From contig CM043963.1 in assembly GCA_014529385.2 (NCBI GenBank), positions 108,790,912-108,852,911 on the forward strand: 62,000 nt of DNA, written 5' to 3'. Shown in pieces: positions 52,077 to 61,829 of this stretch; the first letter of the stretch is position 1, and every line of letters starts with the position of its first letter. The notes under the pieces were generated by a model, which did no database searches, was not told the DNA's origin, and saw only the letters and a program-made list of their open reading frames with translations. Origin of the DNA: Adiantum capillus-veneris (lineage: Eukaryota > Streptophyta > Polypodiopsida > Polypodiales > Pteridaceae). The position numbers and the translations under genes were made by a program.

Positions 52077-52188
52077 GCGAAGAGCTGCAACCATTGGACG
52101 AAGAGTCGCAACCGTAGAGCGAAGGGGTGTGATCAATCGTCGAAGGAGTGTGGCTTTTGGCAAAGAGGCATGTCTCTTGAGCGAAGGG
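52077..52188 (-). repeat. six 21-bp imperfect tandem repeats in the G LTR
   Basis: On the plus strand the core GCGAAGAG/GCGAAGGG starts at 52077, 52098, 52119, 52140, 52160 and 52181. The spacing is 21 bp with one 20. It sits in U3 upstream of the TATA box, as enhancer-like LTR repeats do. Confidence 0.88.
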
Positions 52189-52287
52189 TCGTGACCATCC
52201 AAGCGTAGGGGTCCTCCTTGGCATGACACTTTGCGTATCTGCAACTAGGAGTAGATGTAATATTCTAACATAGTCACAATCGTGACA

Positions 52288-52300
52288 TTCCCTCCTATTT
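52288..52300 (-). promoter_or_regulatory. polypurine tract of G
   Basis: Minus strand AAATAGGAGGGAA before TGTCACG. Confidence 0.75.
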
Positions 52301-52331
52301 AAAATGAGAGCCCGTGTCAAAAAAATGACTT

Positions 52332-53009
52332 CTAATGTTGATAGAACTCTGGAAAAGCATTGAATCTCCGAATATCTTCAATCTTTGAGTTATCCGAAAC
52401 CTTCGTCTTGAACCTTTGCTTCTTGCGAAACCTTTTTGCTTTGACTGCTAAATCCCATGTCATTGCATTGTACAGATACTTTTGAGAAGAATTTGGCTTA
52501 ATCAGGTTGATTGCAAGAAGAGATTGATCTTCAAAATTCTTCATGCAATGTAAGAATTTTGGTTCAAAATCTTCTAATAACTGTGAAATATTTGGTGAAG
52601 AGGAAATCTTCTCAAGGCATTCTTTAGAGAGAGTAACTTTATCTTTACGAATCACTAGAAAGAATTTTGGATTGAAACTGCAATCATCTTACAATAACAA
52701 ATCTCAAAATTCTTCAGAAACTGCCACTTCATGACTTGCAATTGGCATATCATCATCCAACAAAGAATCAAAGAAAGCATAGTCGTCTTTAGACTCGGAA
52801 TCTGGAACTATTTCCTTATGTTTGTCTGGTAATGAAGTATCACTTGGAAAAACTTCTTCATCAATAATAATTTTTGTATCTGCATCAGAAATCATATTCG
52901 CTTCATAATCCAGTATATCATGCTGTTTGACTTGTACATGTGAGTCTTCAATCACTCGTTCCGCATGATAAAGCCTGTGTAAAATCAATTCACGTCCATC
53001 TTTGAACAA
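52332..53009 (-). pseudogene. unknown C-terminal region of element G after protease
   Basis: Minus-strand frames 53009-52704 (FKDGRELILHRLYHAE, an acidic region with DDYAFFDSLLDDDMP) and 52655-52332 (LSKECLEKISSSPNISQLLE, FRKKQRFKTKVSD). They lie where RT is expected but have no RT motif, and the polypurine tract follows after 32 bases. They may be a protease-RT linker left after RT loss, or a distinct protein. Confidence 0.55.
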
Positions 53010-53038
53010 ATTGATAGTATGTCCTCGAAAGCTAATTG

Positions 53039-53503
53039 CTAGAACATATTGGAATAACCAATGCTGACCAAGAATATGTCGTAATAAGATAAAGGCATGA
53101 CTTCAAAATCCAGTTGATTTGCATAATTTTGAATACCGAACTGTAACTGTCGAACTGTCTCATCACAAGTTAATATTGATCCATCTGCTAATTCCACATC
53201 ATATAAGTGAGATGTCTTTTGAGTTGGTAAGCCAAGCTGTTGAACTATTTGAGTGCTGACGAAATTATTCAAGCATCCGTTGTCTACCAAAATATTGATG
53301 GAGCGACCATTGAGAGTTCCAAGAAGTCTCAAAATTTGCTTTGAAAGAGGCTTCAAAATTGAAGAATTGTACTGAGCATGCTTCATAAGAATAGTCGTAT
53401 CCTCTGAGACACGATTTGTATTGACCACAGATTTTCCTTTATCTTGAGCAGAAGCTGGTTGTTCAGAATTCGATGATGTTTCTGCATTGGAATTTCTTTT
53501 CAA
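53039..53503 (-). pseudogene. retropepsin of element G
   Basis: Minus-strand frame with LNGRSINILVDNGCLNNFVS, where the active-site D-S/T-G is D-N-G, then VQQLGLP, VELADGS and DFEVMPLSYYDIFL (usual D-ILG replaced by D-IFLVS-G). Retropepsin fold by pattern; activity doubtful. Confidence 0.75.
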
Positions 53504-53508
53504 ATTAG

Positions 53509-54646
53509 ACGGATTTTGTCTCTTTGGACATTGATACCATCTATGGTCACCACCGCAAATTGTACATAAACCATCCTTCTTTGAAGTCGAATATGCATTT
53601 GACGAAGAGCCTTGCTAAGTATTGGAACATCGATCTTGAGAAAATCACGTCTTTTACCACAATCAAGTGAAGGATATTTGAGGAATTTCTGCTTTGAGAT
53701 TGTTGATCTTGAGAATAGAACTTTGAAGTTGAATAAGGTGTTGTGGCTTGCTGTCTGAACTGAGAGTGATGTTATTGACTTTGGCTAAAGCTTTCTCTGC
53801 GATCGCGGTGTGAAAAGCGACCGCTGTTTAAAGATGTATCACTAGGGAAAAAATTCCGTGTAGGGCGCCAAGATGCTCCACATAGGAAATTGCAGCATCC
53901 AAGGTGATAGGGTTGTATTTGTGCACATCGTCCTTTAGGTTGGGTTCGAGGCCGTCGACAAAATTGTGAAGTTGATTAGAGGGACTAAGGGTCTCTATCT
54001 TCAGAGTTAGCCTTTGAAACTCTGTGATGTATGCGGCCAAGGAACCTGTTTGGCTCAGGCGGCGAAGAGAGAACCGAGCATGAAAATCTGCATTGGCAGG
54101 CTCGAACGCCTTGCGTATAGCATGCCAGACTTTATCCCAATTTGGTGTGTGTTTACCATCAACAACCCATCGTTGTCACCAAAGAAATGTTGTGTCCTTG
54201 AGCAGAGAACTAGCAAGTGCAACTTTTTTACTTTCTACTAAGTCCGTGTTGGACAAGTAGACCTCCATTTTGAATAGCCATTGGTCCAGCACGCGCTTGT
54301 TGTGACGGCCATTATACGGCTCGGGCAGTTTAACATCCAGTTTCTTCTTCTGTGCAACATTAAATTTTTTATAAAGTAATTGAAGTTCGCGATTGTCTAC
54401 CTCATCCATTGGATCTGGTACGTTTGGTTCGTCCATTGAAGCTTCGGAAGAAGGTGGTGAAGAAGCAGCATTAGTCGTCCGAGAAGTCGTAGGACGCTCC
54501 GAGACGCTCCGAGAAGTGTTTTGCGTTTGCATCTGATCCAAATGAATGTGAAGTAATACGAGACTTATGGAAAGTGTGGCCATCTGCTCCTTAATAAGAG
54601 TAAGGGCATCATGAAATTGACCACCTCCGTTCTGAGAGTTCGGCAT
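53509..54646 (-). pseudogene. gag of element G with CCHC knuckle
   Basis: The start is ATG at 54646 (MPNSQNGGGQFHDAL). The frame to 54176 includes KLPEPYNGRHNKRVLDQWLF; 54040-53828 includes AAYITEFQRLTLKIETLSP and NFVDGLEPNLKDDV; the knuckle CTICGGDHRWYQC is at 53529-53567. This is the capsid-nucleocapsid order of plant gypsy gag. Several frameshifts, and a TGA just after FLW. Confidence 0.82.
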
Positions 54647-54659
54647 GCTTACGCCTCAA

Positions 54660-55506
54660 AGACAGGCATAAAGCACAGGGATTGTTATAGCCTTTACCCA
54701 TTTCCACCCGTCCCTGGGAAAGTATTGCTATGGATTTTGTTTTTGATCTCCCGAAGACACAGAGTGGGCATGATGGCATTTGGACTGTCATCGATAGATT
54801 TAGCAAGCAAGCTCGCTTCATTCCAGTGAAGAGAACAGTCAAGCCGGATCATTTAGCAAGACTATTCATTGCAGAGATTTTCAGATTACATGGCATGTCT
54901 GAGACAATAGTCTGTGACAGAGATCCTCGATTCACGAGTTTGTTTTGCAAGGCTATTTCGAAGAACATTGACACACGGTTGCAGTTCTCGTCATCTTTTC
55001 ACTCGTAGACTCATGGGCAATCTGAGATTGCAAATTGAGTCGTATTGGATTTATTGAAGTCTTACATTTCGGATGAGAAGACTCAATGGGAAAAGTATTT
55101 GCCCTTGGTGGAATTATCCTACAATAACACGATTCACTCTTTGACGGGGAAGGCGCCATTTGAGATTATTGAAGGTGCTCCGAAGGTTCCCCCCTTCTTA
55201 AGGATGAAAGATAAGATTTTTGAAGCCGACCAGTACATGAGGGACTTGGACATTGCTTTTGCCAAGGTTCGGGAGGCTTTACGGAAATCTCAAGAAAGAT
55301 ACAAAAAGACAGCAGATCGACATCGTCGCGATTTGAAATTAAAGGAGAACGATTTGGTGCTCTTACGTTTTGAGAAGGCACGCCTCAGAAAGAAAAAGGG
55401 AAAGGAGCGGCTTTTTCCAAAGCTTAGCATGAGATACTATGGACCTTTCCAGATAAAAGAAAAGATAAACGATGTCTCCTTTAGACTGAAGCTGCTCGAT
55501 ACTTAG
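54660..55506 (+). pseudogene. integrase of chromovirus H with complete core spacing
   Basis: Starts abruptly at DRHKAQG. The core has MDFVFDLPKTQSGHDGIW, VIDRFSKQARFIPV, ETIVCDRDPRFTSLF, and THGQSEIAN, giving the D-D-E triad at normal spacing. The tail runs through RFEKARLRKKKGKER. Stops at 55006-55008 (CAG to TAG), near 55039 and at 55504-55506 (TGG to TAG). Everything upstream (gag, PR, RT, HHCC) is absent; G abuts on the left. It serves as the reference for the deletion in A and B. Confidence 0.92.
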
Positions 55507-55794
55507 AGAATTCACAATGCATTTCATGTGAGTCTCCTGAAGCTGTTCAAAGGCGATGTGCCCGATGATGGGGAGCCAGATGAGTAACCCGAAGTGAAGG
55601 AAAGCGAGGAGATACTCATTCCAAAACAAATATTGGCACATAAAGATAGAAAGAGAAAAGGTAAAGCAATAAGACGTTTCTTGGTTAATTTCAAGAATTA
55701 TTCCGCATTGGATGCGAAGTGGATGGAGGAGGAGGACGTGGCATATACTCCTCGGATTGTGAATCTTTACCTTGAAGCATTTTGTTTAGCATAG
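55507..55794 (+). pseudogene. chromodomain of chromovirus H
   Basis: [17 protein letters not shown], a TAA at 55585-55587 (CAA to TAA), then [20 protein letters not shown] and [16 protein letters not shown], ending LEAFCLA. Same group II type as D. Confidence 0.92.
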
Positions 55795-56248
55795 TCTACT
55801 CCGATAGAACCCCGATTTCACCATGGGTGAATCTAGTGTAGCGGGCTTGCACAAGAGGGGAGTCACTCCGCTCCTTTGTCAACGGAATAGAGTCACTGAT
55901 GTCCCTTTGGGTTTCGGGGATACTGATAGGCTGACAATATTTTGTTGTATGACTTTATGAACTGGAATTCAAAAAATGAATATGAAAATGATTGATTTGT
56001 ACTTGACTTGTTTGAGTGCAGGAACTGAAAGACAAAATGAGTGCAACATTTTAGTCTCATAAATCTCTATAGACATGATTGCAATAAGGATTAGTGAATC
56101 GGGCATCTGTAAGGTCCCGAATGAATCTAGAAGCGATTACTAAATACGTTGTTGATTAATCATGGTTTGAGATTTGGAATGAATTTATATGTGATTTGTC
56201 CTGTGATGTCTTGTGATATCCGGTGATGTGACTGTCGATTTGTACAAG
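55795..56248 (+). other. 3' untranslated region of H, truncated
   Basis: Colinear with the 3' regions of A and D, including GTGATGTC-type units near 56200-56230. It ends at TTTGTACAAGTG, where an F LTR begins; no polypurine tract or own LTR. Confidence 0.75.
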
Positions 56249-56717
56249 TGTATCAAGGAGTTGATTCCCAAGGAGGGGCTTTGCGTCCAGAAAAGCAGAG
56301 TTGCTTCTAGGATTTCTACGAAAGAGGACTCGGTGAACAAATCTGGGAAAAGAGTTGCAGGGATGCCAAGCCCTGAGTCTAGAAGGTGAAATTCAAAGGC
56401 GAAAACCTTGGTTCTTGAAGATTCAAAATAAGGAATGGAAGGTCCTTGGAATAGGATTTTTCCCTGAGAATAGGAAGCTGAGGCTTCCGAGTACCATTGA
56501 GTCTAATTCTAGAATGAACATGGTAATACGTTCGGTTCAAGTGCTCGTATAAACTTCTCCTCAGTAATAAAGATACTCTTTATGGGAGAGGGGGGGGGGG
56601 GGGGGGGGGACCAGCCCATCTTCTGCCCAATAATGTGTTGATCTTCTCTATCTTTCTCTCTATATATCTCTCTCTACATTGAGTATATTTTATATGGTTA
56701 TGCGCTCCCGTTTATGA
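56249..56717 (+). repeat. family-F LTR, plus orientation, about 30 bp short at the start
   Basis: Matches the F LTR from AAGGAGTTGATTCCCAAGG to ATGCGCTCCCGTTTATGA. It contains a G20 run (56590-56609) where F3 has seven G. Confidence 0.88.
56590..56609 (+). repeat. G20 homopolymer
   Basis: Twenty G in a row inside the F LTR; able in principle to form a G-quadruplex. Length may be a sequencing artefact. Confidence 0.85.
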
Positions 56718-56898
56718 TAGTATCCCAAAACCTCTGGCAGTAGTCATCCAAAGTGTCTTTCTTAGTTATTCTCAGATGATGCTGAGTTGTGATGACATCT
56801 TCTTCATATTCTTCCATTATCCATGTAGAAGTGAAAACTCTCTTGAATTTTATCCATTTTTTAGGTTCTTCTCTGTGTAACAACAAAGTAGACTACCA
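56718..56898 (-). pseudogene. chromovirus gag fragment
   Basis: Minus strand reads STLLLHREEPKKWIKFKRVF, EEYEEDVITTQHHLRI and DTLDDYCQRFWDTII, aligning with the capsid core of A (STLLLSKTVPVTWLKFKRLF). A stop just upstream (W-stop-S where A has WWS). Cut by the F LTR on one side and the I LTR on the other. Confidence 0.85.
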
Positions 56899-57331
56899 TG
56901 TCACAAAATGATGTCCACCCGGAAAACAAACAGATTTCAAAAGATTATAAGTTATAAGTTGTTCCAACTTATAGGGTACCCATGCGATGGGACCTTGGGG
57001 ACACTAGAATAAATAAAAACTCCAAATCATGTGGACGTGCTGACGTGGCAATGTACGGGATTCCGCGATTTGCGCTTGCAGCTTTTGGCCCCAGATTTTG
57101 GACTAGATGCTTTTGGAACTTGTAGCTTTTCATGTGGCTTCTTTTGGGGCAACCCTTGTAAGAATAAAAGAGCCCTTGGGGCCTCACTCTGCAAAGCATC
57201 TGGACGTAGAGTCTAAGAGCAGAGGTCCCTCGGGAGTTGTGCTTTGCAATGATTAATGATAAAGAAATAGCGAAAGGGACGCCAAGCTTTGGGACCAATA
57301 CCTCTGTGCACGGAACTCCGTCGGGTCATGT

Positions 57332-57368
<37 letters not shown>

Positions 57369-57445
57369 GTTAAAGTTCAGTGATTTTGAAGTTTTCGTTC
57401 GTGTGTTCCTATTCATTCTCGCTTGGAGTGCCCAAGCCTGCTACA
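56899..57445 (+). repeat. 5' LTR of chromovirus I
   Basis: 547 bp, TGTCACAAAATG to GCCTGCTACA. Four GCTTTTGG-type motifs (57079-57165), the core AAAGAAATAGCGAAAGGGACGCC near 57261, and a (CT)n run at 57334-57362. Inserted into the gag fragment at 56898. Confidence 0.9.
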
Positions 57446-57446
57446 G

Positions 57447-57458
57447 TGGTATCAGAGC
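57447..57458 (+). promoter_or_regulatory. tRNA-Met primer-binding site of I
   Basis: TGGTATCAGAGC, one base after the LTR. Confidence 0.93.
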
Positions 57459-58090
57459 TTAGAAATATTCTTCCCTCTAAGGAGGACCATATCCATTCTG
57501 CAGCGCACAGATTCTCAAGGAGAACACGACAGAACAGTCGAAATTTTAACTGTATGTGCAAGAATTTTTGTGTCCGAAACCCGGACTTATTAGCCATTCC
57601 CACCCTTACTTCATCGCGCATCGGGTACGCTCCTATCTTCATCCCTCTATTTTACAGGGCATAACTCATAAAGAACCCCAGATTACACATGGGTTCTCTC
57701 GGAGAATTTGGCAAAGATTATGTCAACCTTTAGTTGAAATCTGGTGCGGGAATTGAAGAAAACAATGAAGATTTGGACAAATTTCTGGTGGAAAAGTTTG
57801 TAAGAGCAGAGTACAGACGTCACATGTGTGAAAAGATTGATAAAGTACTCCAGAGACCCAAGATTTGCGAAACACTTGAAGGATTACCTGGTTGATGAGA
57901 TTTACTCGAGATAGCAAAAGGCCAATGATTCTCCTCTTAGGTCGGGAGGAAAGCTGAAAGGACATACGAGTGCAAAAAAGCGAAACCTGTACTCACAGAA
58001 AGAGATGGACAAAATTCTTGAGAAGAAGAACCAGAGGAGCACTAGAAGACAAGCGAGGGAATTCAAGAGTAGCCGAAGAGCACGGAAGAA
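57459..58090 (+). pseudogene. gag remnant of I
   Basis: From about 57689 mixed frames give MGSLGEFGKDYVNL, DLDKFLVEKFVRAEYRRHM and a lysine-rich tail. No zinc knuckle is readable. Many stops. Confidence 0.55.
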
Positions 58091-58570
58091 AAGGAAAGAT
58101 GAAAGCCGGATTGGTACTAGAGTTTGTGAGGACCGACCCCGATCGGATGGACGGAAGTACCGAACTTTGCAAAGCATGGGGCAAAGTGCCAAACCAGGAA
58201 GTCCTTATCTTCTTTGATAGAGAAGCCAAGTCCAACTTCATTTCAACCAAAATTGGCGGCTTGACTTGGAATTACGCTCGAGGAAATGGGGCCACCACCC
58301 GAGGCTGTTCTAGAGGTACCCGTACGGTATGTTGCCATTACACCTATCATTGGGAAACTATGTTTGTATTTCCAGGGGTGTTTAGGGCACAAGGACTTTT
58401 ACATCATGCCTTTAGAAGGGTATGACGTCCTCTGAGGAATCCCTTGGTTACCCAACAACAGCACCGTGGTCCATTATAGGGCAAGGAAAGCCATCTTGAA
58501 GAATGAGAAGGGCAAAGAGATTGTACTTGATGTAAAATTGAAAGGCGAGTCCATCCCACTTGATGCTATC
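58091..58570 (+). pseudogene. protease remnant of I
   Basis: Frames give GSTELCKAWGKVPNQEVLIF, FDREAKSNFIS (D-R-E in place of D-S/T-G) and FYIMPLEGYDVL, GIPWLP. Same order as the protease of C. Confidence 0.75.
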
Positions 58571-58986
58571 CAGTCTTTTTGAAAGAGCTCAATGATGATC
58601 AAAGGTCAAATATGTATGACTTCGAAAAGAAACGACAAGATTTATCGGCAAGCTCAAGCTGACTATCTCCCTTAGGGCTTACCAGGCGAGTTGCCCTTTT
58701 TCACGTCTTGAAAATCACACAATTGATTTGATTCCCGGTAGTACACCACCCAACCGGCCACCTTACCGAGTTGGCCGAGCCTAAAATGAAGAAATAATGA
58801 ACTAGGTAAAAGAACTTTTTGAAAAGGGTCTCATCCAACCTAGCACTTCACCTTTTTGTTCACCGTTGTTGATAGTACTAAAAAAATATGGATCTTGGAG
58901 AATGTGCATTGATTATAGAGCTCTCAGTAAAATCATCATCGAGAACATATTCCCTATCGCAAGTATGGATGATATTCTCTACAAAC

Positions 58987-58988
<2 letters not shown>
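58571..58988 (+). pseudogene. RT N-terminal remnant of I
   Basis: Broken frames give ENHTIDLIPGSTPPNRPPYR, FEKGLIQPSTSPFCSP, LKKYGSWRMCIDYRALS and MDDILYKL, colinear with the RT start in A. A (CT)n run ends it. Confidence 0.85.

Positions 58989-59018
<30 letters not shown>
58989..59018. repeat. (CT)n microsatellite
   Basis: CT run cutting off the I RT remnant. Confidence 0.9.
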
Positions 59019-59020
<2 letters not shown>

Positions 59021-59416
59021 TCCTTCACATCCAAAAGCATAATTGCTTCAATACAACAACAATCATAGAGGAATCTTATGGCAAACTTATTAAATCCGTT
59101 CCTATACACAAAGTGGGAGATTACTGTGAAGGGAATGTGGGAAACACAACTCTTTCCATGGAATATAATGATGTAAAAAACCATAGCTTTACTAAACATT
59201 GGGCCAGGAATTGCCATAGCCAAAAGCAATTTGGAAAGCATGGGGTAAACTAGTAATCAGGCAAACAAAAATGAAATTATAATTGGTAGATGGTCACATT
59301 GATGAGCGACCAATGCGTTTTCTAGAAAATGTGAGAGTCATCTCATGCTGGCTTGACTACCAACATACATTTGTCATTGTAGACTTTGGAAAGAAACTCA
59401 ACTACCACAATGGGTT
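59019..59416 (+). other. possible protease-like remnant, otherwise unassigned
   Basis: At 59270-59412 a frame reads DGHIDERPMRFLENVRVISC and TFVIVDFGKKLNYHNG, with the feel of a retroviral protease C-terminal half, but without active site or flap-end motif. No firm assignment. Confidence 0.3.
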
Positions 59417-60616
59417 CTACTTGTGTTGGCACTGTTGATATGGTTTGCTCGAGTCTTTCGTATCGCTTTCTTCAATAAAAAATTCATAGTTGTCCCCCAA
59501 GTCCATTGTATCTAGGGGGCATGCTTCTAAGGTAGTGTGTTTCTTGCTATACAATACATCATGCAACTCTTTGTTGAGTAGACCTTCAATGAACAATGAG
59601 ACAAGCCTCTCCTCATTTGGACTCTCCAAGTCTGGACATTTGTCAATGTACTACCTCATTCTACTAACACAATCTATCAGAGACTCTTTTTTGTGTGTGT
59701 TTAAAGCTATAGATTTGAGGTACCGTACTATGCTAGATTCCCATCTTTGAGCATGCATCAAAAAATCTTTTAGCCAACGTTTGCAAATATGAGATGAATC
59801 TCGGAGATATGGTTTGAAACCAAGTCAAAGACTTATCTTTTAGGGTCATTCCAAATCCTTTAAATTGAGTATGGAAGTCAAGTATTCTTTCCGCTCTCAG
59901 CACTTGCCTGAAGCTTGCTAAGTGGTCATATGGATCCTCCGATCCACTGTATTGCTTGACCCATTTCTGAACATCGATTGGTCTGACTCTCCAATTATGC
60001 TCGACATCTGCTCTTCTAGCTAGTGGTCCTACATCCAAGCCTTCAAACCGGTTGCTTGGTAGTGGTTACCATTTGACCCACTTTTGGTTTTGGTGTCACT
60101 CGATCTTTCTCGTTTTGTGGTGGGCTCCGTACATCTCGCCCAATTCTCATCATTGAGATGGGTTCCTTGGGTTGCACTGTCCCATTCATTAGCCATGTTG
60201 CCAAAAGATATTTTTGTTGATCCAAATTTTCAGTCCATGTCAGGTCCTATTTCCATGATCATGTCTCTAATCGAGTAGCCTTGGTATTTGGTCTGTTCAA
60301 CCTCTTTTGGAGTCATCATAACAAAGTTATTGTTATAGTAATCCCTCAAGAGGTGTACGGAAAAGTTTGCTGCACCTTTCTCCTTGATCTTGAAATAATA
60401 CATAATCTTCAAGGGTGTTGAATGCCCTGGTTTGATGTGAGCCATCCATAATAAATTTGTCACATTATTGTCTTCCCAACAATATACTCCTAGTCTCGGT
60501 TTTTCAATCGGTATACGCTTTAGAGGTTTTATATCCATCTGATCAAACCCTTCTGACTCTAACGCAAGTGGTCCCTCTCCTTGGTGGTCATGAATGTATT
60601 GACTTCTAGTTCCCAT
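59417..60616 (-). pseudogene. gypsy gag J
   Basis: The start is ATG at 60616 (MGTRSQYIHDHQGEG). Frames in order: 60616-60230 (PRLGVYCWEDNNVTNLLWMA, KIKEKGAANFSVHLLRDYYN), 60225-60043, 60038-59733 (VRPIDVQKWVKQYSGSEDPY, LKDKSLTWFQTISPRF) and 59629-59417 (NEERLVSLFIEGLLNKELHD). The middle part is the capsid core of a gypsy gag (W-x-x-x-L). Separate from the A, F, G and L gag types. No knuckle or protease is seen in the window. Confidence 0.75.
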
Positions 60617-60639
60617 CCGTCCATCGTGTCAGGGTTTAC

Positions 60640-61048
60640 GATCTTTAAGTATTGCATTCCATATAAATATGAGTCCCATGATTGTTGGTCTTGTAAAAGA
60701 TCAATATATGCTTGAACGTGAGCAATGTCCCAATACCGAAGTGAGGGCTATCATTGCCACAAGAAAGGCCATTTAAAGAACGATTGTCACATTTTGCAAC
60801 GTGAAAAGAGTAAAGCCATTGTTAAATATGACCCTCCTTAGATCAATTCAATATTGAGGAGCTCAATGTACTTGAGTCTCCACCAGTTGAGGTTGCTCCT
60901 AATGTGTCACAGCAATCAGATGTCCTTATATTCACTGTTGATTTGAGTCCACATGCAATATTGGATTTTGATTTGTATTATGCACAATCAGTCAAGCTAG
61001 GTGACTCTTATTAGCTTGAAATTTGTGGCATTGGATATGTGAAGTCAG
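60640..61048 (+). pseudogene. Ty1/copia nucleocapsid remnant
   Basis: Near 60743-60838 a frame reads YHCHKKGHLKNDCHILQREK, the copia zinc knuckle with the first cysteine changed to glycine, ending in TAG. The next 200 bases are weakly coding. Confidence 0.7.
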
Positions 61049-61470
61049 GCAAGAAGCTCAAGGGTTTACGCACTGACAACGGGAGGAGAGTACGTCTCCA
61101 CTAAGTTCAAGAAGTTTTGTATAGCAAAAGAGATATTAGGCAATAGTTTACTGCGATGTACACACTTTCTCAGAATGGTATTGCTGACGTATGAATATGA
61201 CAATTCAAAAGAGAGTCACAACCTTGTTTTCTATAGCAAAATTACCGCATCAATTTACATCATCAATCGATCACATTGTATGCCATTGAACTTTAAGATT
61301 CCGCAGCAGATGTGGATTGGCAAGAAGCCAAACTGTGATAGATTATGTGTATTTGGGTGTGAGGCATTCTCACATGTCGCTAAAAAGCTACACAAGATGC
61401 TAGATCCCAAATCACACAAATCTGGTGCAGATGGAGAGATGGGCTATTGTCTCTAGCATTCAGAATCTAG
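61049..61470 (+). pseudogene. Ty1/copia integrase remnant
   Basis: KKLKGLRTDNG carries the second catalytic aspartate. After frameshifts (an extra G near 61080) come YTLSQNGIA, then in frame 61175-61456 YIINRSHCMPLNFKIPQQMW, GKKPNCDRLCVFGCEAF and LDPKSHK, the C-terminal part of copia integrase. Confidence 0.85.
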
Positions 61471-61500
61471 AAAAGTTATTTGTAGCTCACAAGTTATCTT

Positions 61501-61713
61501 CAATTAGTCAAAGATGCATTAAAAGCATGCCAAAGAGGTTGAGTATTGTAACGTCAGATTTGAGGATGTAGCTTCAAGCGAGATCAAACAAACTCCTCAA
61601 TCTACTCAATTAGTCGAAGATGCATAAAAAGCATGTCAAAGAGGTTTGAGTATTGTAACGTCAGATTTGAGGATGTAGCTTCAAGTGAGATCAAACAAAC
61701 TACTCAATCTACT
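61501..61713 (+). repeat. 106-bp tandem duplication in the copia remnant
   Basis: Copies at 61501-61606 and 61607-61713, each starting CAATTAGTC-AAGATGCAT and ending CTCAATCTACT, with a few differences and a one-base length change. Lies in the integrase-RT linker. Confidence 0.9.
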
Positions 61714-61829
61714 AGTGATGTTCCTACCGCTAGTAGTGCTCCAGAGAGAGAAAAGTCCAACAATTAGGCAGTTGAGGAGATCTACGTAGGTCTCTTGTGT
61801 CCCTGAGCATTTTCAACTAGGGTTCATTG

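Larger units (their letters stand above)
51703..52287 (-). repeat. 3' LTR of G (inner end firm, outer end estimated)
   Basis: Minus strand starts TGTCACGATTGTGAC at 52287 right after a polypurine tract. It holds six 21-bp repeats (52077-52188) and a TATA box (51991-52000). The outer end cannot be placed without the partner LTR, which is missing. Confidence 0.6.
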
